Shown here piece after piece: positions 1 to 8,776 of a DNA stretch of 64,000 bases. Origin of the DNA: Brevibacterium renqingii (GTDB lineage Bacteria > Actinomycetota > Actinomycetes > Actinomycetales > Brevibacteriaceae). Location: the NCBI RefSeq assembly GCF_017808105.1, contig NZ_JADBHF010000006.1:164919-228918 (forward strand), read 5' to 3'. The number at the start of each line of letters is the position of its first letter. Positions within the stretch are counted from its first letter, which is position 1. Under the pieces are notes generated by a model. The model had not been told where the DNA came from and did not search any database. It saw nothing but the letters and a program-made list of their open reading frames with translations. The position numbers were made by a program, and so were the translations under genes.

Positions 1-2
1 TC

Positions 3-119
3 GATGTGCAGATCGTCACCGTCACCCCCGACCAGGAAGTGCGCATCGAACCGTGGGTGCGCTTCCCTGAGCCGCTGCCGCTGGTGTCGCAGCCACCGGA
101 GGAAGAGCCGGCCGAATGA
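3..119 (+). CDS. 3' end of an unidentified gene, cut by the window edge
   Basis: The last 38 codons of an open frame that enters from the left and stops at TGA 117-119. The visible tail contains the segment EPWVRFPEPLPLVSQ and ends in the acidic run PPEEEPAE. Third codon positions are mostly G or C, as in the neighbouring genes, which supports real coding. No motif is recognisable. In related actinobacteria the gene before tRNA-Trp and secE varies (for example a cell-wall MurB or an aminotransferase), so no function is assigned. Confidence 0.6.
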   Translation, partial: DVQIVTVTPDQEVRIEPWVRFPEPLPLVSQPPEEEPAE

Positions 120-159
120 GTGAGCGGCGACACGCTTCCGTGTCCGCCGGGGCCACCGG

Positions 160-190
160 TTCGACGAACGGCGGTCGGGCACGGTATGCT
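160..190 (+). promoter_or_regulatory. possible promoter of tRNA-Trp
   Basis: TTCGAC at 160-165 and TATGCT at 185-190, spaced by 19 nt. This would start a transcript about 50 nt before the tRNA. The -10 is good, but the spacing is long and the -35 is weak. Confidence 0.4.
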
Positions 191-245
191 CGTTTCTCGT
201 GGTTGGACAGCATCCGGATCCGCAGGGTCCGAGCCGTTCGATCGA

Positions 246-318
246 AGGGGTGTGGCGCAATTGGTAGCGCAACGGTCTCCAAAACCGTAGGTTGCAGGTT
301 CGAGTCCTGTCACCCCTG
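246..318 (+). tRNA. tRNA-Trp (anticodon CCA)
   Basis: A 73-nt cloverleaf. The acceptor stem AGGGGTG (246-252) pairs with CACCCCT (311-317) through one G-T pair. There is a D-arm with GCGC/GCGC, an anticodon stem ACGGT/ACCGT around the loop CTCCAAA with anticodon CCA at 279-281, and a T-arm GCAGG-TTCGAGT-CCTGT. The discriminator base is G318, and the 3' CCA is not encoded. tRNA-Trp directly before secE is a common actinobacterial arrangement. Confidence 0.97.
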
Positions 319-415
319 CGCAGTTGACTCTGCCGAAGTCCCATCGGCTAGGCGCCGTCCTCGACTGGCACGAACAATTGTGAAGCCCCAAACGAAACCG
401 ACCGAGTGAGGATGT

Positions 416-694
416 GTGAGCGACACACCGGCAAAGAAGACTGGCAGCGCACCCAGCAGTGCCTCCGGTCCCAAGAAGCTCGGATTCTTCGGACGAATCC
501 TGCAGTTCTTCCGCGAGGTTGTGGCGGAGCTCAAGAAGGTCGTCACGCCGACGCGCAAGCAGCTGGTCAATTACACTCTGGTGGTTCTGGGCTTCATTCT
601 GTTCATGATGCTTCTCGTCACGGTCCTGGACCTGGTGTTCGGCAAGCTCGTCGGATTCGTCTTCGGCGGAACGCCGCTGTGGCCCCTATGGTGA
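416..694 (+). CDS. secE: preprotein translocase subunit SecE
   Basis: SecE is the small clamp subunit of the SecYEG protein-conducting channel. The 92-residue protein has a hydrophilic N-terminus, then an amphipathic stretch (GFFGRILQFFREVVAELKKV) matching the conserved cytoplasmic helix, and one membrane span at about residues 58-85. This one-span form is the usual one outside enterobacteria. The GTG start at 416 follows a GAGTGAGGA ribosome-binding site. nusG lies 82 nt downstream, the near-universal secE-nusG pairing. Confidence 0.95.
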   Translation: MSDTPAKKTGSAPSSASGPKKLGFFGRILQFFREVVAELKKVVTPTRKQLVNYTLVVLGFILFMMLLVTVLDLVFGKLVGFVFGGTPLWPLW

Positions 695-776
695 CACGCC
701 CTCCGCAGTGACACACTTTATGCTGAATCTTCACTCCCATCCGGGAATCACAACACGCGAAGCGAGGAATTGATCG

Positions 777-1601
777 GTGTCGGATACCAGTTCACCTGAG
801 CAGGAGACCCCTGAGACCCAGGACGTCACTCCCGAGGAATCGGGTGCCGCAGTGGTGCCCGAAACCGAATCCGAAGCTCCGGCCGTCGACGCCGAGGCGA
901 GCGAGACCGAGGCAGCGGACGTGGAGTCGGCAGATTCCGAATCCGCCGCTGAGGGCGATGCTGCCGAGACCGCTGCCGAGGAGGACCCGGCCGAGGAGTT
1001 CAAGGCCGAGCTGCGCATGCAGGAGGGTGACTGGTATGTCATCCACTCCTACGCGGGCTACGAGAACCGCGTCAAGCAGAATCTCGAGAACCGCACCATC
1101 AGCCTCAACCTCGAAGAGTACATCTTCGAGTCCCAGGTGCCGATGGAAGACGTCGTCGAGATCAAGAACGGCCAGCGCAAGCAGGTGCGCCGCGTGCGCA
1201 TCCCCGGCTACGTGCTCGTCCGCATGGAACTGACTGATGAGTCCTGGGGCGCCGTGCGCCACACCCCGGGTGTGACCGGGTTCGTCGGCAATGCCTATGA
1301 TCCGACCCCGCTGTCGATCGACGAGGTCTTCTCGATGCTCGCCCCGATCTTCGAAGAGCGCCAGGCCGAGGCCGCCGCTGCCGAGGGACCGGCCGCCGAG
1401 GCCGCCGCCAAGTCGGCTCCCATCACCGAGGTGGAGTTCGAGGTCGGCGAATCCGTCCTCGTCAAGGAGGGCTCCTTCGAGGGTCATCCGGCCACCATTC
1501 AGGAGATCCGCCCCGAATCGCAGAAGCTCACCGTGCTTCTGTCGATCTTCGAACGCGATGTCCCCGTCGAACTCGGCTTCGACCAGGTCTCGAAGCTGTG
1601 A
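777..1601 (+). CDS. nusG: transcription termination/antitermination protein NusG
   Basis: NusG binds the RNA polymerase clamp and links it to Rho or the ribosome. The 274 residues comprise an acidic, Ala/Glu-rich extension (about 1-78), an NGN domain beginning near [17 protein letters not shown], an Ala/Glu-rich linker (about 198-222), and a C-terminal KOW domain with [15 protein letters not shown]. The long acidic N-terminus is typical of actinobacterial NusG and is absent from the E. coli protein of about 180 residues. Translation starts at GTG 777 after GCGAGGAA. A strong terminator follows. Confidence 0.97.
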   Translation: MSDTSSPEQETPETQDVTPEESGAAVVPETESEAPAVDAEASETEAADVESADSESAAEGDAAETAAEEDPAEEFKAELRMQEGDWYVIHSYAGYENRVKQNLENRTISLNLEEYIFESQVPMEDVVEIKNGQRKQVRRVRIPGYVLVRMELTDESWGAVRHTPGVTGFVGNAYDPTPLSIDEVFSMLAPIFEERQAEAAAAEGPAAEAAAKSAPITEVEFEVGESVLVKEGSFEGHPATIQEIRPESQKLTVLLSIFERDVPVELGFDQVSKL

Positions 1602-1634
1602 GAACTGAGAGCTGATCGCCAAGGCGGTCGGCAG

Positions 1635-1666
1635 CGAAGGGGCCCGGAGGATTCCGGGCCCCTTCG
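1635..1666 (+). terminator. terminator after nusG
   Basis: A perfect 14-bp stem, CGAAGGGGCCCGGA (1635-1648) with TCCGGGCCCCTTCG (1653-1666), around a GGAT loop. There is only a weak T-rich tail, as usual in high-GC genomes. Confidence 0.85.
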
Positions 1667-1727
1667 TCGTTCTCCCTGCCCCGGCTCGATCGGCGCCGGG
1701 CGGCGGCGTGATCCGGCTCACGAGCAT

Positions 1728-1757
1728 TTGCTCACGGGCAGGCGCGCATGGAATACT
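1728..1757 (+). promoter_or_regulatory. promoter of rplK-rplA
   Basis: TTGCTC (1728-1733), an 18-nt spacer and AATACT (1752-1757), between the nusG terminator and rplK. The predicted transcript has a leader of about 85-90 nt. Confidence 0.5.
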
Positions 1758-1851
1758 GGTGTGGTTTGATTGCGGCCCTCATCGGAGGCCGTCGTCGAAC
1801 GATGTGCTGTATTCGTCTGGCACATCGAAACTTCAAGATTAAGGACCGTAC

Positions 1852-2289
1852 ATGCCTCCCAAGAAAAAGGTAGCCGGCCTCGTCAAGCTCCAGATTCAGG
1901 CAGGTGCCGCCAACCCGGCGCCTCCGATCGGTCCGGCGCTTGCCCAGCACGGCGTCAACATCATGGAATTCTGCAAGGCCTACAATGCCGCTACAGAATC
2001 CCAGCGCGGAAACATCGTTCCCGTCGAGATCACTGTGTACGAAGACCGTTCGTTCACCTTCGTTCTCAAGACCCCGCCGGCGGCTGAGCTGATCAAGAAG
2101 GCTGCCGGAGTGAAGTCGGGTTCGGCCACGCCGCATACCGTCAAGGTCGCCCACCTGAGCGCCGACCAGGTGCGTGAGATCGCCAACACGAAGATGCCCG
2201 ACCTCAACGCCAACACCCCGGAGCAGGCCGACCGCATCGTCGCCGGAACCGCACGTTCCATGGGCATCACCACCGACATCGAGGTCTGA
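1852..2289 (+). CDS. rplK: 50S ribosomal protein L11
   Basis: L11 forms the GTPase-associated centre of the large subunit with 23S rRNA and L10. The 145 residues are the usual length. The N-terminal domain carries the family motif [28 protein letters not shown], interrupted here for length but visible from residue 7, and the C-terminal rRNA-binding domain includes [13 protein letters not shown]. The ATG at 1852 follows AAGGACCG. rplA follows after 64 nt. Confidence 0.98.
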   Translation: MPPKKKVAGLVKLQIQAGAANPAPPIGPALAQHGVNIMEFCKAYNAATESQRGNIVPVEITVYEDRSFTFVLKTPPAAELIKKAAGVKSGSATPHTVKVAHLSADQVREIANTKMPDLNANTPEQADRIVAGTARSMGITTDIEV

Positions 2290-2353
2290 GACCTCACCTC
2301 ACACAGTGGCAGGGCCCACGCAGCCCACACCACGACTGCAAGGAGCAAAGCAG

Positions 2354-3049
2354 ATGGCAAAGCGTTCGAAGGCCTACCAGGCCGCGGCTGAGAAGATCGC
2401 CGCAGATGTGAACTACGAACCGGCCCAGGCGATCGCCCTGGCCAAAGAGACCAGCGTGGCGAAGTACGACGCCACCGTCGAGGTCGCCCTCCGCCTGGGT
2501 GTTGACCCCCGCAAGGCGGATCAGATGGTGCGCGGCACCGTCAACCTTCCGCATGGTACCGGCAAGACCGCCCGGGTCCTGGTGTTCGCCGCCGGCGACC
2601 GTGCAGAAGCTGCCCGTGAAGCAGGTGCTGACTTCGTCGGCTCCGATGACCTGCTGGAGAAGGTGGCCGGAGGGTTCACCGACTTCGATGCCGCCGTCGC
2701 GACCCCCGACATGATGGGCAAGGTCGGCCGGCTCGGCAAGGTGCTCGGCCCCCGTGGCCTGATGCCGAACCCGAAGACCGGCACCGTGACCATGGACGTC
2801 GCCAAGGCCGTGACCGACATCAAGGGCGGAAAGATCGAATTCCGCGTCGACAAGCACTCGAACCTGCACTTCATCATCGGAAAGGTCTCCTTCTCCGAGG
2901 ATGCGCTGCAGGCGAACTTCGAGGCCGCCATCGACGAGATCCTGCGTCTGAAGCCGTCCTCCTCGAAGGGCCGCTACATCAGCAAGGCGACGATCACGAC
3001 CTCGAACGGCCCCGCCGTTCCGGTCGACCACTCGGGCCTGCGCGTTTGA
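2354..3049 (+). CDS. rplA: 50S ribosomal protein L1
   Basis: L1 forms the mobile stalk near the E site and in many bacteria represses its own rplKA mRNA. The protein has 231 residues. The start is the ATG at 2354 ([11 protein letters not shown]), preceded by AAGGAGCAAAG; the same frame is open further upstream across rplK but has no family similarity there. Family signatures include [12 protein letters not shown] and the block [19 protein letters not shown] strong terminator 29 nt after the stop closes the rplKA unit. Confidence 0.98.
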   Translation: MAKRSKAYQAAAEKIAADVNYEPAQAIALAKETSVAKYDATVEVALRLGVDPRKADQMVRGTVNLPHGTGKTARVLVFAAGDRAEAAREAGADFVGSDDLLEKVAGGFTDFDAAVATPDMMGKVGRLGKVLGPRGLMPNPKTGTVTMDVAKAVTDIKGGKIEFRVDKHSNLHFIIGKVSFSEDALQANFEAAIDEILRLKPSSSKGRYISKATITTSNGPAVPVDHSGLRV

Positions 3050-3077
3050 TCGACTGATCAGCGCGTCGGCGCAGCCT

Positions 3078-3120
3078 GACAGAGGGCGGGAAGCGAGCAA
3101 TTCGCTTCCCGCCCTCTGTC
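3078..3120 (+). terminator. terminator after rplA
   Basis: A perfect 19-bp inverted repeat, GACAGAGGGCGGGAAGCGA (3078-3096) with 3102-3120, around a 5-nt loop, 29 nt after the rplA stop. Confidence 0.9.
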
Positions 3121-3130
3121 GTTGCCGCCC

Positions 3131-3159
3131 TTGCCCGGGGAAGGCTTCGCGATTAGATT
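3131..3159 (+). promoter_or_regulatory. promoter of the GAF-domain regulator
   Basis: TTGCCC (3131-3136), a 17-nt spacer and TAGATT (3154-3159). The predicted transcription start is near 3166, downstream of the ATG at 3160, so that ATG should not be present in the mRNA. This favours translation from ATG 3214. Confidence 0.55.
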
Positions 3160-3213
3160 ATGAGCAATCGAGGCTCTCTTCCGACACCCGCCGATGGAGG
3201 TGGACCGTCCGTC

Positions 3214-4506
3214 ATGCATTCGACGCTTCTGCTCGAAGACGCCTATCAGCGAACCGTGCGGCGAGCACATGATCGCCTGCAGACACCGTCGTCGATGCTC
3301 GGCGAGCCCGAGCGGAATCCGGACGGGCACTCCGACGGGGTGCGCGCCTCGGTGCTGGAATCGTGGGGGCGCTCCCTCGACCGACTGCGCGATCCTGCCG
3401 GAGCCCGGGTGCGCGTGGCCTATGAGGCCGACCGTCTCGCCGAAGTGCGGAGACGTCACCCCTTCCACTCGATCATGCCGCTGCTGCGTTCGCACCTCAT
3501 CGAACCTGCCAAGGATGCGGGGCTGTTGGCGGCGCTCGGTGACGAGCAGGGACGGCTGCTGTGGGTCGAGGGGGAGCGCACGGTGCGGGACCGCGCCGAG
3601 GCCATGGGGTTCCTTCCGGGCACGGACTGGTCCGAAGAGGTCATGGGCACCTCGGCGCCGGGCTTGGCTCTGCAGTCCAAGAAGGCGGTGCAGATCAGTC
3701 GGGCCGAGCACTTCGCCCCCGACGTCCACTCCTGGAGCTGCAGCGCCGTTCCCGTGACCCATCCGCTGACCGGTCGTGTCATCGGCATCATCGACGTCAC
3801 CGGCGGCGACGATGCGGTGTCGTCGATCGTGCTGCCGCTGCTCGCCTCGACGGCGAAGGCCGCAGGTGCACGGCTGTCCCAGCTCTACACCCCGCAGCGG
3901 GCGCTGTGTGCGGACACCGAGGCGGCCGGGAGCGAGCTCGCCGTCTTCGGTCCCAGCCCCGCTCTGCAGGCTCCCGACGGCACGACTGTGCCGCTGACCA
4001 GGCGGCATGCTGAGATCCTGCTCCTGCTGCACCGTTTTCCCGATGGTGTCAGCGGATCCGGTCTCGTCGATCTGCTGTGGCCGGTCGGCGGCAGCGAGGT
4101 CACCGTGCGTGCCGAGATCAACCGGCTGCGCAGAGCCATCGAGGGTCTCGGCGATCTGCGGATCGAGGCCCGTCCCTATCGGCTGCGCGGTGAGCTCAGC
4201 TCCGATCTCGAACGCGCCCGTGAGGCGCTGTCCCAGGGGGACGTGGATACGGCGCTGGGACAGTACCGTGGGCTCGTGCTGCCGGATTCGGACGCTCCGG
4301 GTGTGCGCGAGATCAGTGCAGAGTTCGATGCGCTCATACGGGAGACGCTGCTCCAGGAAGGAACCTGGCAGCAGCTGTGGCGCTATGCCGATCTGCCCGG
4401 CTTCCGCGACGATGTCGAGGTCCTCATGACAGTCCTGCGCTTGGCACCTCCCGAGGCCGTCGAGCGCCATGCGGCTGTTGTGCGTCTGGAGGCCCTCGGG
4501 TGCTGA
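3214..4506 (+). CDS. GAF-type sensory regulator with SARP-like winged helix, next to the aldehyde/alcohol dehydrogenase genes
   Basis: A likely transcription regulator of the two dehydrogenase genes that follow. I place the start at ATG 3214 ([12 protein letters not shown], 430 residues), which has GGAGGTGG at 3196-3203. The longer frame from ATG 3160 overlaps the promoter. Residues about 95-220 resemble the GAF sensor of AcoR-type regulators ([37 protein letters not shown]). There is no AAA+ domain and no FIS helix. Instead, residues about 255-327 look like an OmpR/SARP winged helix ([23 protein letters not shown]), followed by BTAD-like helices. Regulation of the neighbours is inferred from position. 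Confidence 0.75.
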   Translation: MHSTLLLEDAYQRTVRRAHDRLQTPSSMLGEPERNPDGHSDGVRASVLESWGRSLDRLRDPAGARVRVAYEADRLAEVRRRHPFHSIMPLLRSHLIEPAKDAGLLAALGDEQGRLLWVEGERTVRDRAEAMGFLPGTDWSEEVMGTSAPGLALQSKKAVQISRAEHFAPDVHSWSCSAVPVTHPLTGRVIGIIDVTGGDDAVSSIVLPLLASTAKAAGARLSQLYTPQRALCADTEAAGSELAVFGPSPALQAPDGTTVPLTRRHAEILLLLHRFPDGVSGSGLVDLLWPVGGSEVTVRAEINRLRRAIEGLGDLRIEARPYRLRGELSSDLERAREALSQGDVDTALGQYRGLVLPDSDAPGVREISAEFDALIRETLLQEGTWQQLWRYADLPGFRDDVEVLMTVLRLAPPEAVERHAAVVRLEALGC

Positions 4507-4535
4507 GATCCCGGGGAGCTCACGATCCGGTGTGA

Positions 4536-4557
4536 TGCAACCCACTTGCAACGTTGC
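4536..4557 (+). promoter_or_regulatory. repeat upstream of the aldehyde dehydrogenase, candidate operator
   Basis: TGCAAC occurs at 4536-4541 and again at 4547-4552. The second copy is part of the perfect 10-bp palindrome GCAACGTTGC (4548-4557). It sits 65 nt before the aldehyde dehydrogenase start, where a binding site for the adjacent regulator would be expected. Confidence 0.35.
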
Positions 4558-4621
4558 CCTCGGTAGGGTCGTGACCACACGGAGAACATCCGGTGGAAGC
4601 AGACGCATCAAAGGAGTTGCA

Positions 4622-6145
<1,524 letters not shown>

Positions 6146-6279
6146 GCGATTCGATTCACCGAGCGGTGCCGGGTCCCGTCCGGCACCGACTCCGGAGGCG
6201 GCAGCAACATTCTGCCCGCCGCTGCGATCTCAAACCCCGCATGATCAGGAAACCCCACATCGTCACAAAGGAGCGAATG

Positions 6280-7299
6280 ATGTCCGAAATGAAGGCAGCG
6301 ATCGTCGAAGAGCTCGGCAAGGAGCTCACCGTCACCGACAGCGACATTCCCGAACCCGGGCCGGGCCAGGCCCTCGTCAAGCTCATCGCCTCGGGGGTCT
6401 GCCATACCGATCTCCATGCGGCGCAGGGCGACTGGCCGGTCAAGCCCAAGGTCCCTCTCATCCCGGGCCACGAGGGCGTGGGCATCGTCGAGAAGGTCGG
6501 CGAAGGCGTCACCGACGTCGAGGTCGGGCAGATGATCGGCAATGCATGGCTGTGGAGCGCCTGCGGAACCTGCGAGCACTGCCGCCAGGGCTGGGAGACC
6601 CTGTGCGAGCGGCAGGTCAACGGCGGCTACGGCACCAACGGCTCCTTCGGCGAGTACATGCTCGTGGACACGAAGTTCGCGGCGATCATCCCCGAAGGCT
6701 CCGATCCCTATGAGATCGCTCCGGTCCTGTGCGCCGGAGTCACCGTCTACAAAGGACTCAAGCGCACTGAGGTCAAGCCGGGACAGTGGGTCGTCATCTC
6801 CGGCATCGGCGGGCTCGGTCACATCGCCGTGCAGTATGCGGTGGCGATGGGTATGCGTGTCGTCGCCGTCGACGTCGCCGATGACAAACTCGCGCTGGCG
6901 AAGAAGCACGGGGCGGAGATCACCGTCAACGCCTTCGCCGAGGATCCGGCCGAGATCATCCAGTCCGAGATCGGCGGCTCGCACGGAGTCCTCGTCACGG
7001 CGGTGCACCCGGCGGCCTTCGGTCAGGCCATCAACATGACCCGCCGAGGTGGGACGATCGTCTTCAACGGTCTGCCTCCGGGCGACTTCCCCGCACCGAT
7101 CTTCGACATCGTGCTCAAGGGACTGACGATCCGCGGCTCGATCGTCGGCACCCGGCAGGACATGGTCGAGGCGCTCGAATTCTATGCCGCCGGGAAGATC
7201 CGTCCGACGTTCACGAAGAGGCCGCTCGAGGACATCAACGCGATCTTCGACGAGATGGTCCACGGCAAGATCGACGGCCGCGTCGTCATCGAATACTGA
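6280..7299 (+). CDS. adhP: zinc-dependent alcohol dehydrogenase (AdhP type)
   Basis: Oxidises ethanol or another primary alcohol with NAD. The protein has 339 residues, the usual AdhP length. Catalytic zinc ligands are visible in GVCHTDLHAAQGDW and GHEGVG, the structural zinc loop is CGTCEHCRQGWETLC, and the Rossmann motif is GIGGLGHIAVQYA. Two adjacent ATGs (6277, 6280) follow AAAGGAG; 6280 gives the better spacing and the expected MSEMKAAIV start. It forms a module with the upstream dehydrogenase and regulator and is closed by a very strong palindrome. Confidence 0.92.
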   Translation: MSEMKAAIVEELGKELTVTDSDIPEPGPGQALVKLIASGVCHTDLHAAQGDWPVKPKVPLIPGHEGVGIVEKVGEGVTDVEVGQMIGNAWLWSACGTCEHCRQGWETLCERQVNGGYGTNGSFGEYMLVDTKFAAIIPEGSDPYEIAPVLCAGVTVYKGLKRTEVKPGQWVVISGIGGLGHIAVQYAVAMGMRVVAVDVADDKLALAKKHGAEITVNAFAEDPAEIIQSEIGGSHGVLVTAVHPAAFGQAINMTRRGGTIVFNGLPPGDFPAPIFDIVLKGLTIRGSIVGTRQDMVEALEFYAAGKIRPTFTKRPLEDINAIFDEMVHGKIDGRVVIEY

Positions 7300-7310
7300 C
7301 CTCGCTGCTG

Positions 7311-7360
7311 TCTGACGGCGGCTCTGGTGCCACGCGCGTGGCACCAGAGCCGCCGTCAGA
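7311..7360 (+). terminator. 50-nt perfect palindrome ending the dehydrogenase module
   Basis: The whole 50-nt segment equals its own reverse complement (two 25-nt arms, no spacer; outer arm TCTGACGGCGGCTCTGGTGC). It begins 12 nt after the adhP stop. An RNA hairpin of more than 20 bp is expected, which would terminate the module before the L10 promoter. Confidence 0.85.
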
Positions 7361-7400
7361 TGCTGTGGGGGAGAGGTGTGGTGGGGATCTCGGGGCGGGA

Positions 7401-7431
7401 TTGGACTTGGCGCGACGGGGTTGGCTAGACT
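7401..7431 (+). promoter_or_regulatory. promoter of rplJ-rplL
   Basis: TTGGAC (7401-7406) and TAGACT (7426-7431), 19 nt apart. The transcript would carry a leader of about 215 nt before rplJ. Confidence 0.5.
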
Positions 7432-7437
7432 GAACAC

Positions 7438-7651
7438 ACCCAAGACCGTCGGTCTCTGCGGTTCCACCTGGATTCGCCATCGGATTCAGGTGCCCGCGGG
7501 CGAAGACTCCCAGTGAGTGTCCCACGCAGGTGAGCTCGAGATACTTCCGCTGGATTCCTTTCGGAATCGGCGGCCAAGCGTTTCACGCCTTCCTGCGTGG
7601 AGCGCTTTTTCTGTTGTCGGGACAGACCGGACGACTTATGAAAGGAACACC
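7438..7651 (+). promoter_or_regulatory. L10 (rplJL) mRNA leader with attenuator-like hairpin
   Basis: A long untranslated leader before rplJ, where many bacteria carry the L10-L12 autoregulatory site. It contains several potential stems (for example CACCTGGATTCG opposite the later CGGATTCAGGTG). At 7576-7607 there is a hairpin, AAGCG...CACGC paired with GCGTG...CGCTT, running into five T residues at 7606-7610, which looks like an intrinsic attenuator. A match to the known L10-leader family is inferred from place and shape only. Confidence 0.55.
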
Positions 7652-8179
7652 ATGGCGAGGCCAGACAAGGCAGCCGCAGTCGAGGAGATCAAACAGCAGT
7701 TTGAGAACTCCGACGCTGTGTTGCTGACCGAGTACCGCGGTCTCACCGTCGCGCAGATGAAAGAACTGCGCGTTTCTCTCGGTGAGAACGTCAGCTACGC
7801 CGTGGTAAAGAACACGCTGACCAAGATTGCAGCCAAGGAAGCCGGAGTCACCGGTCTCGATGAGCACCTCAACGGGCCCACCGCGATCGCGTTCGTCAAC
7901 GGCGAACCCCCTGAGGCTGCCAAGGCTCTGCGTAACTTTGCCAAGGCGAACTCCCAGCTCGTGGTGAAGGGCGGTTACTTCGATGGAGCCGCTCTCAGCG
8001 CCGAGCAGGTCAACCAGCTCGCCGACCTCGAATCCCGCGAAGTGCTGCTTGCAAAGGCAGCCGGTGCCATGAAGGCAAGCCTCCACCAGGCGGCTTACCT
8101 GTTCACCGCTCCGCTGGTCAAGGCCGCGCGCACTGTCGATGCCCTCCGCGAGAAGCAGGACGACACTCCTGCTTCCTGA
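7652..8179 (+). CDS. rplJ: 50S ribosomal protein L10
   Basis: L10 anchors the L7/L12 dimers to the ribosome stalk base. The protein has 175 residues from ATG 7652 ([16 protein letters not shown]), preceded by AAAGGAACACC. The frame is open earlier, but the upstream part lacks similarity. The N-terminal rRNA/L11-binding part includes [16 protein letters not shown] and [13 protein letters not shown]. The C-terminal helix that binds L12 ends in EKQDDTPAS. rplL follows after 66 nt in the same unit. Confidence 0.97.
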   Translation: MARPDKAAAVEEIKQQFENSDAVLLTEYRGLTVAQMKELRVSLGENVSYAVVKNTLTKIAAKEAGVTGLDEHLNGPTAIAFVNGEPPEAAKALRNFAKANSQLVVKGGYFDGAALSAEQVNQLADLESREVLLAKAAGAMKASLHQAAYLFTAPLVKAARTVDALREKQDDTPAS

Positions 8180-8245
8180 TGCCGGAGCATCACACCCATC
8201 AAACCCGGTCACTGTCAGTGACCATCACAGGAAGGACTAGCCACC

Positions 8246-8635
8246 ATGGCTAAGCTCACCACCGACGAGCTCATCGAAGCTTTCAAGGAGCTCACCCTCA
8301 TCGAACTCTCCGAGTTCGTCAAGAAGTTCGAAGAGGAATTCGACGTCGAGGCTGCCGCCCCGGCCGCCGCCGTCGCAGTCGCCCCTGCCGCCGGAGGCGG
8401 AGAGGCCGCTGCTGCTGAAGAGCAGACCGAGTTCGACGTCATCCTCGAATCGGCCGGCGAGAAGAAGGTTCCCGTCATCAAGGAAGTCCGTGGACTCACC
8501 TCCCTCGGACTCAAGGAAGCCAAGGACCTCGTCGACGGAGCTCCCAAGGCCGTCCTCGAAGGCGCTTCGAAGGAAGACGCCGAGAAGGCCAAGGAGACCC
8601 TCGAGGCTGCCGGCGCGACCGTCACCCTCAAGTGA
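8246..8635 (+). CDS. rplL: 50S ribosomal protein L7/L12
   Basis: The flexible stalk protein that recruits translation GTPases. The 129 residues hold an N-terminal dimerisation domain ([20 protein letters not shown]), an Ala/Pro/Gly-rich hinge at about residues 34-55, and a C-terminal factor-binding domain with [20 protein letters not shown] and GATVTLK. The start ATG 8246 follows AGGAAGGACTAG. A terminator 38 nt after the stop separates it from the accessory island. Confidence 0.98.
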   Translation: MAKLTTDELIEAFKELTLIELSEFVKKFEEEFDVEAAAPAAAVAVAPAAGGGEAAAAEEQTEFDVILESAGEKKVPVIKEVRGLTSLGLKEAKDLVDGAPKAVLEGASKEDAEKAKETLEAAGATVTLK

Positions 8636-8672
8636 TCCCACCGGCAGCGGTCTGACCGCTGTCGAAGCTTCG

Positions 8673-8707
8673 AACCCCCACAGCTGCGGCTGTGGGGGTT
8701 CTTCGCT
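8673..8707 (+). terminator. terminator after rplL
   Basis: A perfect 12-bp stem, AACCCCCACAGC (8673-8684) with GCTGTGGGGGTT (8689-8700), a TGCG loop and the tail CTTCGCT. Confidence 0.88.
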
Positions 8708-8764
8708 TCCCCGCCCCCGTTCGGAGCCGACGCGGGTGTGCTGTGAATCTCCGCGCAAACCTAC

Positions 8765-8776
8765 TACTCTTGTCGG
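8765..8776 (+). promoter_or_regulatory. -10 box for a leaderless transcript of the three-gene membrane cassette
   Basis: TACTCT at 8765-8770 lies 6 nt before the GTG at 8777, and no ribosome-binding site precedes that GTG. This is the standard geometry of a leaderless actinobacterial mRNA, with transcription starting at or next to the start codon. No clear -35 is visible. Confidence 0.55.

Noticed and set aside
22..409. Short frames over the tRNA-Trp region (both strands)
   Set aside because: They cross a confident tRNA gene and its leader and show no protein features.
3058..4611. 517-codon minus-strand frame opposite the GAF regulator
   Set aside because: The plus-strand protein has clear sensor and winged-helix features and a promoter. 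The minus frame shows none.
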